64,000 nucleotides of DNA from Nocardioides cynanchi (GCF_008761635.1 NZ_CP044344.1:3472001-3536000); one strand, 5' to 3'; counted from the stretch's first letter, positions 1-10,415 are shown. The notes: generated from the sequence alone by a model not told the origin. Numbers and translations: made by a program.

Positions 1-1092
1 TCTCGTCGGCGAAGCTCAGCCGGCCTGTCTGGTCGGCGACCACCGAGGGCGAGACCCCCGCGTCGGCGAGGCGGGCCATGGTCCGCACGAAGTTGGCTCC
101 TTCGCCGACCACCCACGACGTCCGGATCAGGTAGTGGCGGGGGGCAACGGCGACGGCGAGGTCACCGGCCGCCTTCGACTGGCCGTAGACGCCGAGTGGT
201 GAGAGTGGCTCGTCCTCGTCGTGCTCGGGACGGGTGCCGTCGAAGACGTAGTCGCTGGAGTAGTGGACCAGCGTGAACCCGTGCCGGGCCGACAGGCGGG
301 CCAGGGCAGCAGGTGCGCCCGCGTTGACCGCCCAGGCCGACCGCCGGCCGTCGGGCGACTCGGCACGGTCGACGGCGGTGTACGCCGCGGCGTTGAGCAC
401 CAGGTCGTGCTGCCCCCAGGACCACGCCTCGAGCCCGTCAGGGTCGCTCACGTCGAGCTCGGCCCTGGACACCCCCCGGGCCCCGGGGAGCGCCTCGAGC
501 AGGGCGCGGCCCAGCTGCCCGTCGGCGCCCAGGACGAGGGGCGCCGGCCGCGGCACCGGCGAGATCTCGGTCAGCGGCGGTGCCGACCGGTCGCGGTCGG
601 ACAGCGTCTGCTCGGCCCGGGGGACCGGCCAGGCGATCGCCAGCGCCGGGTCCGCGAGGTCCACCGCGAGGTAGTCCGGGCCCGGGCGCCAGTGGTCGTT
701 GACCAGGTAGGTGTAGGTCGTGGCGTCCTCGAGCGTCTGGTAGCCGTTGCCCACCCCGCGCGGCACGAAGACCGCCGTGCCCGGCTCGAGGTCGACGGTG
801 TGGGTGGTGCCGAACGTGTCGCCGTCACGCAGGTCCACCCAGGCGCCGTACGCGCGTCCGGTGACGACGGTGACCAGCTTGTCCCACGGCTCGGCGTGCA
901 GGCCCCGCGTCGTGCCGCGGGTCGCGTTGAAGGCGACGTTGGCCTGCACGGGACCGAAGTCCGGGAGCCCGAGCGCGGTCATCTTGGCCCGCTGCCAGGA
1001 CTCGACGAACCAGCCGCGGTCGTCCCGGCGCAGGTCGAGCCGCAGCACGAGCAGCCCGGGGATCGCGGTCTGCTCCAGGACGGGTCCGGCCA

Positions 1093-1093
<1 letters not shown>
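1..1093 (-). CDS. rmlCD: Bifunctional dTDP-4-dehydrorhamnose 3,5-epimerase / 4-dehydrorhamnose reductase (RmlC-RmlD fusion), C-terminus beyond window
   Basis: Last two steps of dTDP-L-rhamnose synthesis in one cytoplasmic polypeptide. The 364 visible residues contain an RmlC cupin (about 1-185) with the RGLH motif (His66) followed by Asp71, then a short linker and an RmlD-type SDR domain (from about 185) with the Rossmann motif GADGQLGRAL, a YSSDYVFDG segment and the YxxxK catalytic motif as YGQSK. The reading frame is open to position 1, so the reductase C-terminus is missing only because the window ends. The ATG at 1093 overlaps the rmlB stop codon (TGATG), so the two genes are probably translationally coupled. 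Separate rmlC and rmlD genes are the more familiar arrangement. Confidence 0.93.
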
Positions 1094-2124
<1,031 letters not shown>

Positions 2125-2131
2125 GACCGGC

Positions 2132-3007
2132 ATGCGCGGCATCATCCTGGCCGGCGGGACCGGCTCCCGTCTCCACCCGATCACCCAGGCCGTGAGCAAG
2201 CAGCTGGTGCCGGTCTACGACAAGCCGATGATCTACTACCCGCTCTCGACCCTGATGCTCGCCGGGATCCGCGAGGTCCTGGTGATCACCACGCCCCACG
2301 AGTCAGAGTCGTTCCGTCGGCTGCTCGGTGACGGCTCGCCGTACGGCATCGAGATCAGCTACGCCGTTCAACCGTCGCCGGACGGCCTCGCCCAGGCCTT
2401 CCTGATCGGTGCCGACCACATCGCCGGCGAGCCGGTCGCGCTCGCGCTCGGCGACAACATCTTCTACGGGCCGGGCCTCGGCTCGAAGCTGCGGCGTTTC
2501 TCCGACATCGACGGTGCGGCGATCTTCGGCTACCGCGTGGCCGACCCGTCGGCGTACGGCGTGGTGACCTTCGGCGCCGACGGCCGGGCCACCTCGCTGG
2601 AGGAGAAGCCCGCTCGACCGCGCAGCCGGTACGCCGTACCGGGGCTGTACTTCTACGGCGGCGACGTCGTCGACGAGGCCCGCACATTGCGGCCCTCGGC
2701 GCGCGGCGAGCTCGAGATCACCGACCTGAACCGGCGCTACCTCGAGGCGGGTCGACTCCAGGTCGAGGTGATGCAGCGAGGCACGGCCTGGCTGGACACC
2801 GGCACGGTCGAGTCGCTGCACGCCGCCGGCAGCTTCGTGCAGGCGATCGAGGAGCGGCAGGGCCTGAAGATCGGCTGCCCCGAGGAGGTCGCCTGGCGGA
2901 TGGGCTTCCTCGACGACGACGGGCTGCGGGCCCGCGCCGAGGCGCTGAGCACGAGCGGGTACGGCGCGTACCTCGCCGCCCTGCTGGAGGAGGGGCTGGG
3001 TCAGTAG
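2132..3007 (+). CDS. rmlA: Glucose-1-phosphate thymidylyltransferase
   Basis: Makes dTDP-glucose from glucose-1-phosphate and dTTP, the entry step to dTDP-rhamnose. The 291-residue protein begins with the canonical nucleotidyltransferase signature [16 protein letters not shown] and has [11 protein letters not shown] and LGDNIFYG (metal-binding Asp) segments. The ATG at 2132 is preferred over the one at 2123 because it gives the family's usual N-terminus and lies seven bases after TAGGAT; the upstream ATG overlaps that hexamer. The gene diverges from rmlB and its 3' end overlaps the convergent sugar transferase gene by seven bases. Confidence 0.95.
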   Translation: MRGIILAGGTGSRLHPITQAVSKQLVPVYDKPMIYYPLSTLMLAGIREVLVITTPHESESFRRLLGDGSPYGIEISYAVQPSPDGLAQAFLIGADHIAGEPVALALGDNIFYGPGLGSKLRRFSDIDGAAIFGYRVADPSAYGVVTFGADGRATSLEEKPARPRSRYAVPGLYFYGGDVVDEARTLRPSARGELEITDLNRRYLEAGRLQVEVMQRGTAWLDTGTVESLHAAGSFVQAIEERQGLKIGCPEEVAWRMGFLDDDGLRARAEALSTSGYGAYLAALLEEGLGQ

Positions 3008-4494
3008 GCCCCGCGGGAGTTGAGCACGGCTCCCACGGTGCGGGCCAGGATCATCACGTCCTGGACCATCGACCAGTTGTCGACGTAGTAGAGGTCGAGC
3101 CGGATCGCCTCGGACCACGACAGGTCGGAGCGGCCGGAGACCTGCCACAGCCCGGTCATGCCGGGGCGGACCCGCAGCCGACGGGACTGGGTGAGGGTGT
3201 AGCGGTCGACCTCGAGGGGCAGCGGCGGGCGCGGGCCGACCAGGCTCATGTCACCGCGCAGGACGTTGATCAGCTGGGGCAGCTCGTCGATGGAGTAGCG
3301 CCTGATCCAGTTGCCCGGCTTGGTGACGCGAGGGTCGCTGGCCAGCTTGAAGAGTCCCTCGTGGTAGCCCGCCTGCGCATGCAGGTCGGCCAGGATGTCC
3401 TCGGCGTCGACCACCATGCTGCGGAACTTCAGGCAGGTGAAGTAGTCACCGTCGCGGCCGACCCGGGTCTGCCGGAACATGATCGGACCACCGTCGAAGC
3501 GCTTGATCTGCCACGCGGTCCACAGCAGCAGCGGCGAGACGACCGCCAGCAGGGTGGCCGAGCCGACGATGTCGAAGGTGCGCTTGGCCCAGCGCAGGGC
3601 GTCCTGGGAGCGGGGCCGGTCGATGTGCAGCAGCGGCAGGCCGGCCACGGGGCGGACCCGGATCCGCTCGCTGGAGACCTCGGTGACTCCCGGCGCCATG
3701 ATCACCTGGACCTCGTCGGGCTCGAGGTCCCAGACCAGGTTGCGCATCGCGCTCGGGTCGCTGAACGCACCACCGACGACGAAGACGACCTCGGCCTCGT
3801 AGGCACGCACCAGGGCGGCCGTCTCGTCGACGCTGCCCAGGACGGGTACGCCGCCGGGGGTCTCGTGACCGATCTCGTGGGCCGGAGTCAGCGCGCCGGC
3901 GATGTGGTAGCCCAGCCACGGCTCGCGGGCCAGGACCGAGGCCACGGCGTCGACGTGGTCGCTGCTGCCGATGATCACCGTGCGCTGCCCGAGGGCGCCC
4001 CGGGACCGGGCCCGGTGCAGCGAGCCGCGCAGGACGAATCGTCCGAGCACCAGCAGCGGCGGCCCGATCAGGAACGCGAAGACGAAGAACCCACGGGAGA
4101 GCTCGAGCTTGGTCAGGTAGCAGCCGATGCCGAGCAGGGCGGCCGCGAGGAGACTGGAGTTGACGACGCACTTGTACTCGTCGGCGCCGGCGCCGAAGAC
4201 CCCCTGGTCGTAGCCCCCCTTGATCGCGATCAGCCCGATCCAGACGATGATCAGGGGCAGCGCGATCAGGGTGACCGACTCGGAGAGCGTCGGCCCGCCG
4301 GTCGACTGTGAGAGCGACGGCGACGAGTCGAAGAGCAGGAGCTTGCTACGGCTGTAGGCAGCGAGCAGGACCGTGATGGTCACCAGCGTGACGTCGGCGG
4401 CCAGCGCGGTGAGCGGCAGCGCGCGCAGCGCGCGGCTGTGGATGCGGAGCGGATGAACGCTCGACGGCAGAAGTCGATCCGGCGCGATACCCAT
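3001..4494 (-). CDS. Polyisoprenyl-phosphate sugar-1-phosphate transferase (WbaP/exopolysaccharide type)
   Basis: Predicted initiating membrane enzyme that moves a sugar-1-phosphate from a nucleotide sugar to a lipid carrier for surface polysaccharide assembly. The 497 residues have four to five N-terminal hydrophobic segments (about 25-150), a CoA-binding-like central region, and a C-terminal bacterial sugar-transferase domain (about 300-497) with KRTFDIVGS, the membrane-dipping hydrophobic stretch, [22 protein letters not shown] and VGPRPP motifs. It lies downstream of the GDP-mannose dehydratase on the same strand and is convergent with rmlA. The donor sugar cannot be read from the sequence. 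Confidence 0.9.
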   Translation of the reverse strand: MGIAPDRLLPSSVHPLRIHSRALRALPLTALAADVTLVTITVLLAAYSRSKLLLFDSSPSLSQSTGGPTLSESVTLIALPLIIVWIGLIAIKGGYDQGVFGAGADEYKCVVNSSLLAAALLGIGCYLTKLELSRGFFVFAFLIGPPLLVLGRFVLRGSLHRARSRGALGQRTVIIGSSDHVDAVASVLAREPWLGYHIAGALTPAHEIGHETPGGVPVLGSVDETAALVRAYEAEVVFVVGGAFSDPSAMRNLVWDLEPDEVQVIMAPGVTEVSSERIRVRPVAGLPLLHIDRPRSQDALRWAKRTFDIVGSATLLAVVSPLLLWTAWQIKRFDGGPIMFRQTRVGRDGDYFTCLKFRSMVVDAEDILADLHAQAGYHEGLFKLASDPRVTKPGNWIRRYSIDELPQLINVLRGDMSLVGPRPPLPLEVDRYTLTQSRRLRVRPGMTGLWQVSGRSDLSWSEAIRLDLYYVDNWSMVQDVMILARTVGAVLNSRGAY

Positions 4495-4516
4495 GTGTGC
4501 TGACCTGCGGCTTTCC

Positions 4517-4531
4517 CCCGTGCAACACGGG
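4517..4531. other. Short hairpin between GDP-mannose dehydratase and sugar transferase
   Basis: CCCGTG and CACGGG flank a three-base loop in the 135-base gap between the two minus-strand genes, about 23 bases before the sugar-transferase ATG. No T-tract follows, so it may be a weak terminator or part of the leader of the downstream gene. Confidence 0.3.
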
Positions 4532-4629
4532 ACACCCCCTGCGCCCCGCCCGAAAATCGTTGCCAGACGAGTCTATCGGCGCCGCCGTGAGCGGGTGGAC
4601 GGTTCGCGGAAATCCTTTACCCGACCGGG

Positions 4630-5610
4630 TCACCAGCCCTGGCGGGTCGCCTCGAGGTCGGAGTCGACCATCATCTCGACCAGCTCGCGGAAGGACACCG
4701 TGGGCTTCCAGCCGAGCACCTCGCGGGCCAGGGTGGCGTCACCCACGACGAGGTCGACCTCGGCCGGGCGCATGAACCGCGGGTCCTGGCGGACGTGACG
4801 GCGCCAGTCGTCGATGCCCACGTGGGCGAACGCGGCCACGACGAAGTCGCGGACCGAGTGGGTCTCGCCGGTGGCGATCACGTAGTCGCCGCCCTCCGGC
4901 TGCTGGAGCATCAGCCACATCGCCTCGACGTAGTCGCCCGCGAAGCCCCAGTCGCGCTGCACGTCGAGGTTGCCCAGGACGATCTCGTCCTGGAGGCCGA
5001 GCTTGATCCGGGCCACGCCCTGGCTGATCTTGCGGGTCACGAACTCCGGGCCGCGGCGTGGTGACTCGTGGTTGAAGAGGATCCCCGACGAGGCGTGCAT
5101 GCCGTAGGACTCGCGGTAGTTGATGGTCATGTAGTGCCCGAAGACCTTGCTGACGCCGTACGGCGATCGCGGCCAGGGCAGCGTCCGCTCGTGCTGCGGG
5201 ACCTCGGTGACCTTGCCGAACATCTCCGAGCTCGAGGCCTGGTAGAAGCGGATCGCGCTGAGGTCGTCGTCGACGTGCAGTCGGATCGCCTCCAGGACGG
5301 TCAGGGTGCCCTTCGCCGTGACGTCGGTGGTCAGGGCGACGTTCTCCCACGAGTAGGCCACGTTGGAGACGGCGCCGAGGTTGTAGACCTCCTGTGGGTC
5401 CGAGTCGCGCAGGGCCCGGATCAGGCTGGAGAGGTCGGTCAGGTCGCCGTGGTGGATCCGCACGTCGGGGACCAGGGCCCGGACCAGGTCGAGCTTGGGG
5501 TTGTTCTGCCCCCGGATCAGGCCGTGCACGTCGTAGCCCTTGTCGAGAAGGGTCTCGGCCAGATAGAGGCCGTCCTGTCCGGTGATCCCGGTGATGAGTG
5601 CGCTGGGTAT
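4630..5610 (-). CDS. gmd: GDP-mannose 4,6-dehydratase, apparent ATA start codon
   Basis: Converts GDP-mannose to GDP-4-keto-6-deoxymannose, precursor of GDP-fucose or GDP-rhamnose. From codon 4 the protein reads ALITGITGQDGLYLAETL, the family N-terminal Rossmann motif; further in are ASSSEMFG and the YxxxK motif YGVSK. Length would be 326 residues, normal for the family. No NTG codon occurs in frame between an upstream stop and this motif. The codon where family members have ATG is ATA (5610-5608), six bases after CACAAT, the same hexamer that precedes two other genes here. The first in-frame GTG (5529) would delete the cofactor-binding loop. No GDP-4-keto-6-deoxymannose reductase gene is visible. 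Confidence 0.9.
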   Translation of the reverse strand: MPSALITGITGQDGLYLAETLLDKGYDVHGLIRGQNNPKLDLVRALVPDVRIHHGDLTDLSSLIRALRDSDPQEVYNLGAVSNVAYSWENVALTTDVTAKGTLTVLEAIRLHVDDDLSAIRFYQASSSEMFGKVTEVPQHERTLPWPRSPYGVSKVFGHYMTINYRESYGMHASSGILFNHESPRRGPEFVTRKISQGVARIKLGLQDEIVLGNLDVQRDWGFAGDYVEAMWLMLQQPEGGDYVIATGETHSVRDFVVAAFAHVGIDDWRRHVRQDPRFMRPAEVDLVVGDATLAREVLGWKPTVSFRELVEMMVDSDLEATRQGW

Positions 5611-5672
5611 GCGGTGATTGTGCCAGTTCCACTGCCGCGCGGCTGTCGGAGGTCGGCGGCTACCCTGCTCGC

Positions 5673-6677
5673 ATGAAGATCCTGGTCACCGGCGGTGCCG
5701 GCTACCTCGGCTCCACCACCGCCAAGGCGCTCGAGGAGGCCGGTCACGTCCCGGTCGTCCTCGACTCCCTGCTCACCGGTCCGCTGGCTTTCGTCCGGGA
5801 CCGGATCTTCTACGAGGGTGACATCGCCGACCGGGGGCTGGTGGCCGGGATCGTCGAGGAGCACCCCGACCTCGACGCCACGATCCACATGGCGGCGCGG
5901 ATCGTCGTACCCGAGTCGGTCGAGAAGCCCTACGAGTACTACCGCGACAACGTCGCGAAGTCGCTGGAGCTCTTCGACGCCCTCGTCGGCCTGGGCAAGC
6001 CGAGGATCCTGTTCTCCTCGTCGGCCTCGCTCTACGCGGTCAAGGACGACTTCGAGGTCACCGAGAGCGACCCCGTGGAGCCGGCCTCGCCCTACGCCCG
6101 GACCAAGTGGATGATCGAGCACGTGCTGCGTGACATGGCAGCGGCCACCGACCTGCGCGCGATCATCCTGCGCTACTTCAACCCGATCGGTTCCGACCCC
6201 GACCTCGAGTCCGGTATCTACGCCAAGGAGCCCTCCCACGTGCTCGGGCAGCTGGTGATGGCCGCCCGCGGCCAGAAGGACTCCTTCACCGTCACCGGCA
6301 CCGACCTGCCCACGCGCGACGGCACCGGACTGCGCGACTACATCCACGTGTGGGATCTCGCCCAGGCGCACGTGCGCGCCGTCGAGCGCTTCGACGAGGT
6401 GATCGAGGCGTCCGGGCAGCCCAGCGTCACGCTCAACGTCGGTCGTGGTGACGGCGTCACCGTGCGGGAGCTGGTCGCCGCCTTCGAGCGGGTCTTCGGC
6501 CACGAGGTCCCGATCACCGAGGCGCCGCCGCGACCCGGCGACGCCATCGGTGCCTTCGCCAACGTCGACCGGGCCACCGAGTTCCTGGAGTGGCGCACCG
6601 AGCTGAGCATCGACGACGCGATCGCCTCGGCCCTGGCGTGGGCCGACCGACGGCAGGAAGTCCTGGGCTACGAGTGA
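5673..6677 (+). CDS. galE: UDP-glucose 4-epimerase family protein
   Basis: SDR-family nucleotide-sugar epimerase, most like GalE, interconverting UDP-glucose and UDP-galactose for polysaccharide synthesis. The 334-residue protein starts MKILVTGGAGYLGSTT, has HMAARIVVPESV, a serine-rich SSSASLY segment and the YxxxK pair in YARTK, then RYFNPIG and RDYIHVWDLA, all GalE hallmarks. The ATG at 5673 is chosen because TACCCT (5661-5666) lies six bases upstream and the N-terminus fits the family. It diverges from gmd, and its stop codon overlaps the amidase start (GTGA). Exact substrate specificity within the GalE family is not certain. Confidence 0.9.
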   Translation: MKILVTGGAGYLGSTTAKALEEAGHVPVVLDSLLTGPLAFVRDRIFYEGDIADRGLVAGIVEEHPDLDATIHMAARIVVPESVEKPYEYYRDNVAKSLELFDALVGLGKPRILFSSSASLYAVKDDFEVTESDPVEPASPYARTKWMIEHVLRDMAAATDLRAIILRYFNPIGSDPDLESGIYAKEPSHVLGQLVMAARGQKDSFTVTGTDLPTRDGTGLRDYIHVWDLAQAHVRAVERFDEVIEASGQPSVTLNVGRGDGVTVRELVAAFERVFGHEVPITEAPPRPGDAIGAFANVDRATEFLEWRTELSIDDAIASALAWADRRQEVLGYE

Positions 6678-7480
6678 GGGCTCGAGGTCGCGCAGCCAGG
6701 TACGCCGCGGCCGGTCTGGTCGCCGGCGTCGCCGCGACGGTCTCGACGGCCGTCCCGGCCTCGGCCGCCCACGACTACCTCGCGTCGCCGGAGCAGGCGG
6801 TGGGCACGTCGCTCCCGCTCCAGGGACGCACGGTGGTGCTCGACCCCGGTCACCAGCTGGGCGCCCACAACTTCCCGGCCGAGATCAACCGGCTGGTGCC
6901 GGCCGGTGGCTTCGAGAAGGCCTGCCAGACCACCGGCACCGCCACGGACGCGGGCTACCCCGAGGCGACCTTCACCTGGCAGGTCGCGCGGCTCCTCGAG
7001 CACCGGCTCGAGGCGCTGGGCGCGGAGGTCCGGCTGACCCGCCAGGCCAACCGCGAGGACCGCTGGGGCCCGTGCGTGGACCGGCGCGGTCGCGCCGGGA
7101 ACGCGCGCCCGGCCGACCTCAAGATCAGCATCCACGGCGACGGCTCCTACGTCGCCGGAGCGCACGGCTTCCACGTGATCGCGCCCACCGATCGCAAGCC
7201 GTGGACCTCTGACATCTACCGCTCCTCGCGCCGGCTGGCCCTCGACACCCGCTCCGCCCTGCAAGCGAGCGGGCTGCCGGTCGCCAACTACCTCGCCGGC
7301 GGCGACGGTCTCGACTTCCGCTCGGACCTGGCCACCCTCAACCTGTCCGACATCCCGACCGTGATGGTCGAGCTGGGCAACATGCGCAACCCCGGCGACG
7401 CGACGAGGATGACGTCGCGGGTCGGGCGGGCGTCGTACGCGCGGGGGCTGGCGAAGGCCGTCCGCGCGTTCCTCGGCTGA
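6674..7480 (+). CDS. Secreted N-acetylmuramoyl-L-alanine amidase (Amidase_3)
   Basis: Zinc amidase that cleaves the bond between N-acetylmuramic acid and the stem peptide of peptidoglycan. The GTG at 6674 overlaps the galE stop and gives a 268-residue precursor with an Arg-rich N-terminus, a hydrophobic segment and a likely signal-peptidase site after PASAA (about residue 32). The catalytic domain has VVLDPGHQLG, KISIHGDGS and the late glutamate in VMVELGNMRNPGDA, the zinc and catalytic motifs of the family. No cell-wall-binding repeats are present. The coupling to galE suggests a role in envelope remodelling (inference). Confidence 0.9.
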   Translation: MRARGRAARYAAAGLVAGVAATVSTAVPASAAHDYLASPEQAVGTSLPLQGRTVVLDPGHQLGAHNFPAEINRLVPAGGFEKACQTTGTATDAGYPEATFTWQVARLLEHRLEALGAEVRLTRQANREDRWGPCVDRRGRAGNARPADLKISIHGDGSYVAGAHGFHVIAPTDRKPWTSDIYRSSRRLALDTRSALQASGLPVANYLAGGDGLDFRSDLATLNLSDIPTVMVELGNMRNPGDATRMTSRVGRASYARGLAKAVRAFLG

Positions 7481-7522
7481 CCTCGCGCCGGCCCCTCGCT
7501 CCGCGTGGGTAGGGTCGCGACC

Positions 7523-8692
7523 ATGGACCTGACCCTCAACGACGAAGAGCGCGAGATCCGCGACTGGGTGCGCACGTTCGTCACCAAGGAGCTCATGCCG
7601 CTGGAGCCCCAGGTGCTCGAGCGCGAGCGCCGGGGCGAGCGCGGCTTCACCCTCGAGGAGCTGCGCGAGCTCCAGGAGAAGGCCAAGCAGTCCGGCTTCT
7701 TCGGCGTGCTCACGCCCGAGGAGTACGGCGGGATGGGGCTCGGTTCGTTGATGGCGGCGCTGATCGAGATCGAGCTCGGTCGCACGTTCGTGCAGTTCAA
7801 GTTCGGCGGTGATGCCGACAACATCCTGTTCCACGCCAACGACGAGCAGAAGAAGCGCTATCTCGAGCCGACGATCAGCGGCGAGCGCTACAGCTGCTTC
7901 GCGATCACCGAGCCCGGCGCCGGCTCGGACGCCCGCAACATCCGCACCGCCGCCGTACGCGATGGTGACGAGTGGGTGATCAACGGTGAGAAGACGTTCA
8001 TCACCGGCGGCGACATCGCCGACTTCTGCATGGTCTTCGCCGTGACCGACAAGGAGAAGGGCGCCGACGGCGGCGTGACCTGCTTCCTGGTCGACCGGGA
8101 GGCCGGGTGGACGTCGGCGACCATCCCGACCATGGGCCAGTGGGGGCCGGCGTCCCTGTCGTTCCAGGACGTGCGCGTGCCGCACTCCGCGATCCTCGGC
8201 GAGGAGGGTCGCGGCTTCGCGCTGGCGATGAAGTGGATCGGCAAGGGCCGCTTCATGCTGCCCGCCCGGGCGCTGGGTGCCTGCGAGCGGCTGGTCGAGA
8301 TGGCGATGGAGCAGGCGAAGAACCGGGTGACCTTCGGGGAGCCGATCGCCAACCGGCAGGCCATCCAGTGGATGATCGCCGACTCGGCGGTGGAGATCGA
8401 GGCGCTTCGCTGGCTGGTGCTGACCGCGGCCTGGCAGGTCGACAACGGCATCGACTCACGGCAGTCGCAGTCGATGGCCAAGCTGTACGGCGGGGTGCAG
8501 GCCAACCAGATCGTCGACCGGGTGCTGCAGATCCACGGCGGCATGGGCTACACCCGGGAGCTGCCGATCGAGCGGTGGTACCGCGAGCTGCGCCTGCTGC
8601 GCATCTACGAGGGCACCGACGAGATCCAGCGCCGCACCATCGCCCGCAACCTGCTCTCGGGGCACGTGTCGGTGCGCGGGCACCTCGGCTAG
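7523..8692 (+). CDS. Acyl-CoA dehydrogenase
   Basis: FAD-dependent dehydrogenase expected to introduce a 2,3-double bond in an acyl-CoA. The 389 residues match the family length. Motifs seen are CFAITEPGAGSDARN (FAD/substrate loop), an FITGG segment, and near the C-terminus IYEGTDEIQRRTIARNLL, which includes the position of the catalytic glutamate. The start at 7523 gives MDLTLNDEEREIRDW, and TAGGGT (7510-7515) lies seven bases upstream, so the mRNA is probably leaderless. Substrate chain length is not deducible. The gene is convergent with the dihydropteroate-synthase-like gene, three bases apart. Confidence 0.93.
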   Translation: MDLTLNDEEREIRDWVRTFVTKELMPLEPQVLERERRGERGFTLEELRELQEKAKQSGFFGVLTPEEYGGMGLGSLMAALIEIELGRTFVQFKFGGDADNILFHANDEQKKRYLEPTISGERYSCFAITEPGAGSDARNIRTAAVRDGDEWVINGEKTFITGGDIADFCMVFAVTDKEKGADGGVTCFLVDREAGWTSATIPTMGQWGPASLSFQDVRVPHSAILGEEGRGFALAMKWIGKGRFMLPARALGACERLVEMAMEQAKNRVTFGEPIANRQAIQWMIADSAVEIEALRWLVLTAAWQVDNGIDSRQSQSMAKLYGGVQANQIVDRVLQIHGGMGYTRELPIERWYRELRLLRIYEGTDEIQRRTIARNLLSGHVSVRGHLG

Positions 8693-8695
8693 GGC

Positions 8696-9586
8696 TCAGC
8701 CGACCGAGAGGTCCCCCATCGCCCTGAGCACCGCGCGCACGTGCGCGACCTCGTGGGTGCGGAACAGGTGGGTCCCGCCGAGCTGCGCGATCATCGCGAA
8801 GAAGCCCTCGGCCTTGCGGAACTCGTCCTCGAAGAGGTCGAACGCGTGGGGCAGGGCGTTGCAGACGGGCACGCCCAGCGAGCGGAGCCGGAACGACTGG
8901 GCGAGCACCCGCGTCTGGTGCCGGACCCGCGCAGTGGGGTCGACCAGGTTGGCGTAGTAGAAGCCCATCCCCGGGTCGATCACCACCTGCTCCACGCCGA
9001 GCTCCCGGGCTCGGGCCAGCCGCGGGCCGAAGTGGTCGACCAGGTGCGGCATCGGGTCGGCCTCCATCGACACGGTGCCGGCGTCGCGGACGTTGTCGTG
9101 CTCCACGAAGCACAGGACCACGCCCGCGTCGTACTCCGCGGCCAGGGTGAACATCTCGTCCTCGTGCTGACGCCCGGTCATGTTCAGGATCTGGGCTCCG
9201 GCGGCCAGACCCTTGCGGACGACGGCCGGCTCGTAGGTCTCCACCGAGACCACCGTCTCCGCGGCGATCGCCTCGATCACAGGCACGAGAGCCGCGATCT
9301 GGTCGTCGGCGCTGACCCGCTCCGCGCGGGCGGTGCTCGACTCGGCGCCGAGGTCGACCACCTGGGCGCCCTCGGCGACCTGCACCCGGGCCTTGCGGAT
9401 AGCGGACTCCTGCGACACCGCGATGCTCTCGCGGTACGTCGACGCGCGGGACAGGTTGACCGTCCCCATCAGCACCGGGGCGCCGTCCGCGATCACCAGG
9501 TCGCCCAGCCGCACCGGCGTCACGGGGAGAGCGAGGTCGGTCGCGAACCTCTCCCGCAGCGCGGACAGGTCCTCGAGCGAGATCAC
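8696..9586 (-). CDS. Atypical dihydropteroate-synthase-like protein (pterin-binding TIM barrel)
   Basis: The 296-residue protein follows the dihydropteroate synthase fold order: MGTVNLSRAS (FolP usually has NxTPDSF here), GAQVVDLGAESS (usually GGESTRPG), SVETYEP, ILNMTG, VIDPGMGF and a C-terminal RTHEVAHVRAVLRAM. Several residues that bind pterin and p-aminobenzoate in true FolP are replaced, so it may act on a related substrate or not make folate at all. The GTG at 9586 lies seven bases after TAGACT. It diverges from a RibD-type reductase that resembles M. tuberculosis Rv2671, a known dihydrofolate reductase analogue; the pairing hints at pterin or folate-like chemistry (inference). Confidence 0.8.
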   Translation of the reverse strand: MISLEDLSALRERFATDLALPVTPVRLGDLVIADGAPVLMGTVNLSRASTYRESIAVSQESAIRKARVQVAEGAQVVDLGAESSTARAERVSADDQIAALVPVIEAIAAETVVSVETYEPAVVRKGLAAGAQILNMTGRQHEDEMFTLAAEYDAGVVLCFVEHDNVRDAGTVSMEADPMPHLVDHFGPRLARARELGVEQVVIDPGMGFYYANLVDPTARVRHQTRVLAQSFRLRSLGVPVCNALPHAFDLFEDEFRKAEGFFAMIAQLGGTHLFRTHEVAHVRAVLRAMGDLSVG

Positions 9587-9692
9587 CCCGCGAAGTCTAG
9601 GCGGCGGCCCCAGGCCGGCTCGCCCTCGCTTCCCTCGGCGACGCGCTGCGTGGGGCGCGGGCCGGCCGTGGGACACCGGGCAGGATGGTGGA

Positions 9693-10370
9693 GTGACCTC
9701 GTTCGGACAGCTGGCAGACCTGGACGACGACGCGCTCCGGGTGGCGTACGCACCGCCGCGGCTGCCGTGGCTGCGGCTCAACTTCGTCGCCACCGTCGAC
9801 GGCGCTGTCTCCGGCGGCGACGGCACGAGCGGGTCGATCAACAACGAGGCCGACCACCGGGTGTTCGGCGCGCTGCGGGCACAGGCGGACGTGGTGGTCG
9901 CCGGGGCCGGGACCATCCGGGACGAGGGCTACCGGCCGAACCCCAAGCCGCTGGTCGTGGTGACCCGGTCGGGCGAGATCCCGCCGACCCTGCTGGAGGG
10001 CGACACCGGTCGGGTGTACGTCGCCACCGGAGCGCGGGCGCCCGGTCTGGCTGACGCGCGGTCGGTGCTCGGCGACCGGGTGCTGGTGCTGGGCGAGGAC
10101 GCGCCGGATCCCGTGGCGCTGAGGTCCGCGCTGGTAGACCTGGGCTTCGCCAACATGCTGTGCGAGGGCGGACCTCACCTGGCCCGCGACCTGCTCGCGG
10201 CCGGCGTCGTGGACGAGCTGTGCTGCACCCTCGTCCCGACCCTGGTGGCCGGGTCCGCCCCGCGGATCACCGTCGGCGACGGGATCGACGTACCCCTCGC
10301 CCTTCACGCCCTGCTCGAGGACGCCGGCACGTTGCTGGGTCGGTGGTTGGTTTCACCGGTTCACCGGTGA
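9693..10370 (+). CDS. RibD C-terminal-type pyrimidine/dihydrofolate reductase
   Basis: The 225-residue protein is a stand-alone RibD_C domain, an NADPH-dependent DHFR-like fold. It has LNFVATVDGAVSGGDGTSGS near the N-terminus (substrate side), VVVAGAGTIRDEGY (nucleotide-binding strand and helix) and CEGGPHLARDLLAAGVVDEL (second dinucleotide motif). No deaminase domain is attached. The nearest well-known relative is mycobacterial Rv2671, which has dihydrofolate reductase activity (from memory). GTG at 9693 is six bases after CAGGAT, suggesting a leaderless mRNA. It diverges from the dihydropteroate-synthase-like gene. The riboflavin pathway is the alternative role. Confidence 0.85.
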   Translation: MTSFGQLADLDDDALRVAYAPPRLPWLRLNFVATVDGAVSGGDGTSGSINNEADHRVFGALRAQADVVVAGAGTIRDEGYRPNPKPLVVVTRSGEIPPTLLEGDTGRVYVATGARAPGLADARSVLGDRVLVLGEDAPDPVALRSALVDLGFANMLCEGGPHLARDLLAAGVVDELCCTLVPTLVAGSAPRITVGDGIDVPLALHALLEDAGTLLGRWLVSPVHR

Positions 10371-10372
10371 AC
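10359..10372. promoter_or_regulatory. Perfect 14-bp palindrome overlapping the reductase stop codon
   Basis: GTTCACCGGTGAAC is a perfect inverted repeat, preceded by a further TTTCACCGG copy of its half site. It ends 32 bases before the presumed -10 (CAGGCT, 10404-10409) of the UBP zinc-finger gene, a position that would suit an activator or repressor. The function is unknown. Confidence 0.4.
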
Positions 10373-10415
10373 GTCCCGTGGGATCGGCCCTGGCTGCGTG
10401 TGGCAGGCTGACTCG

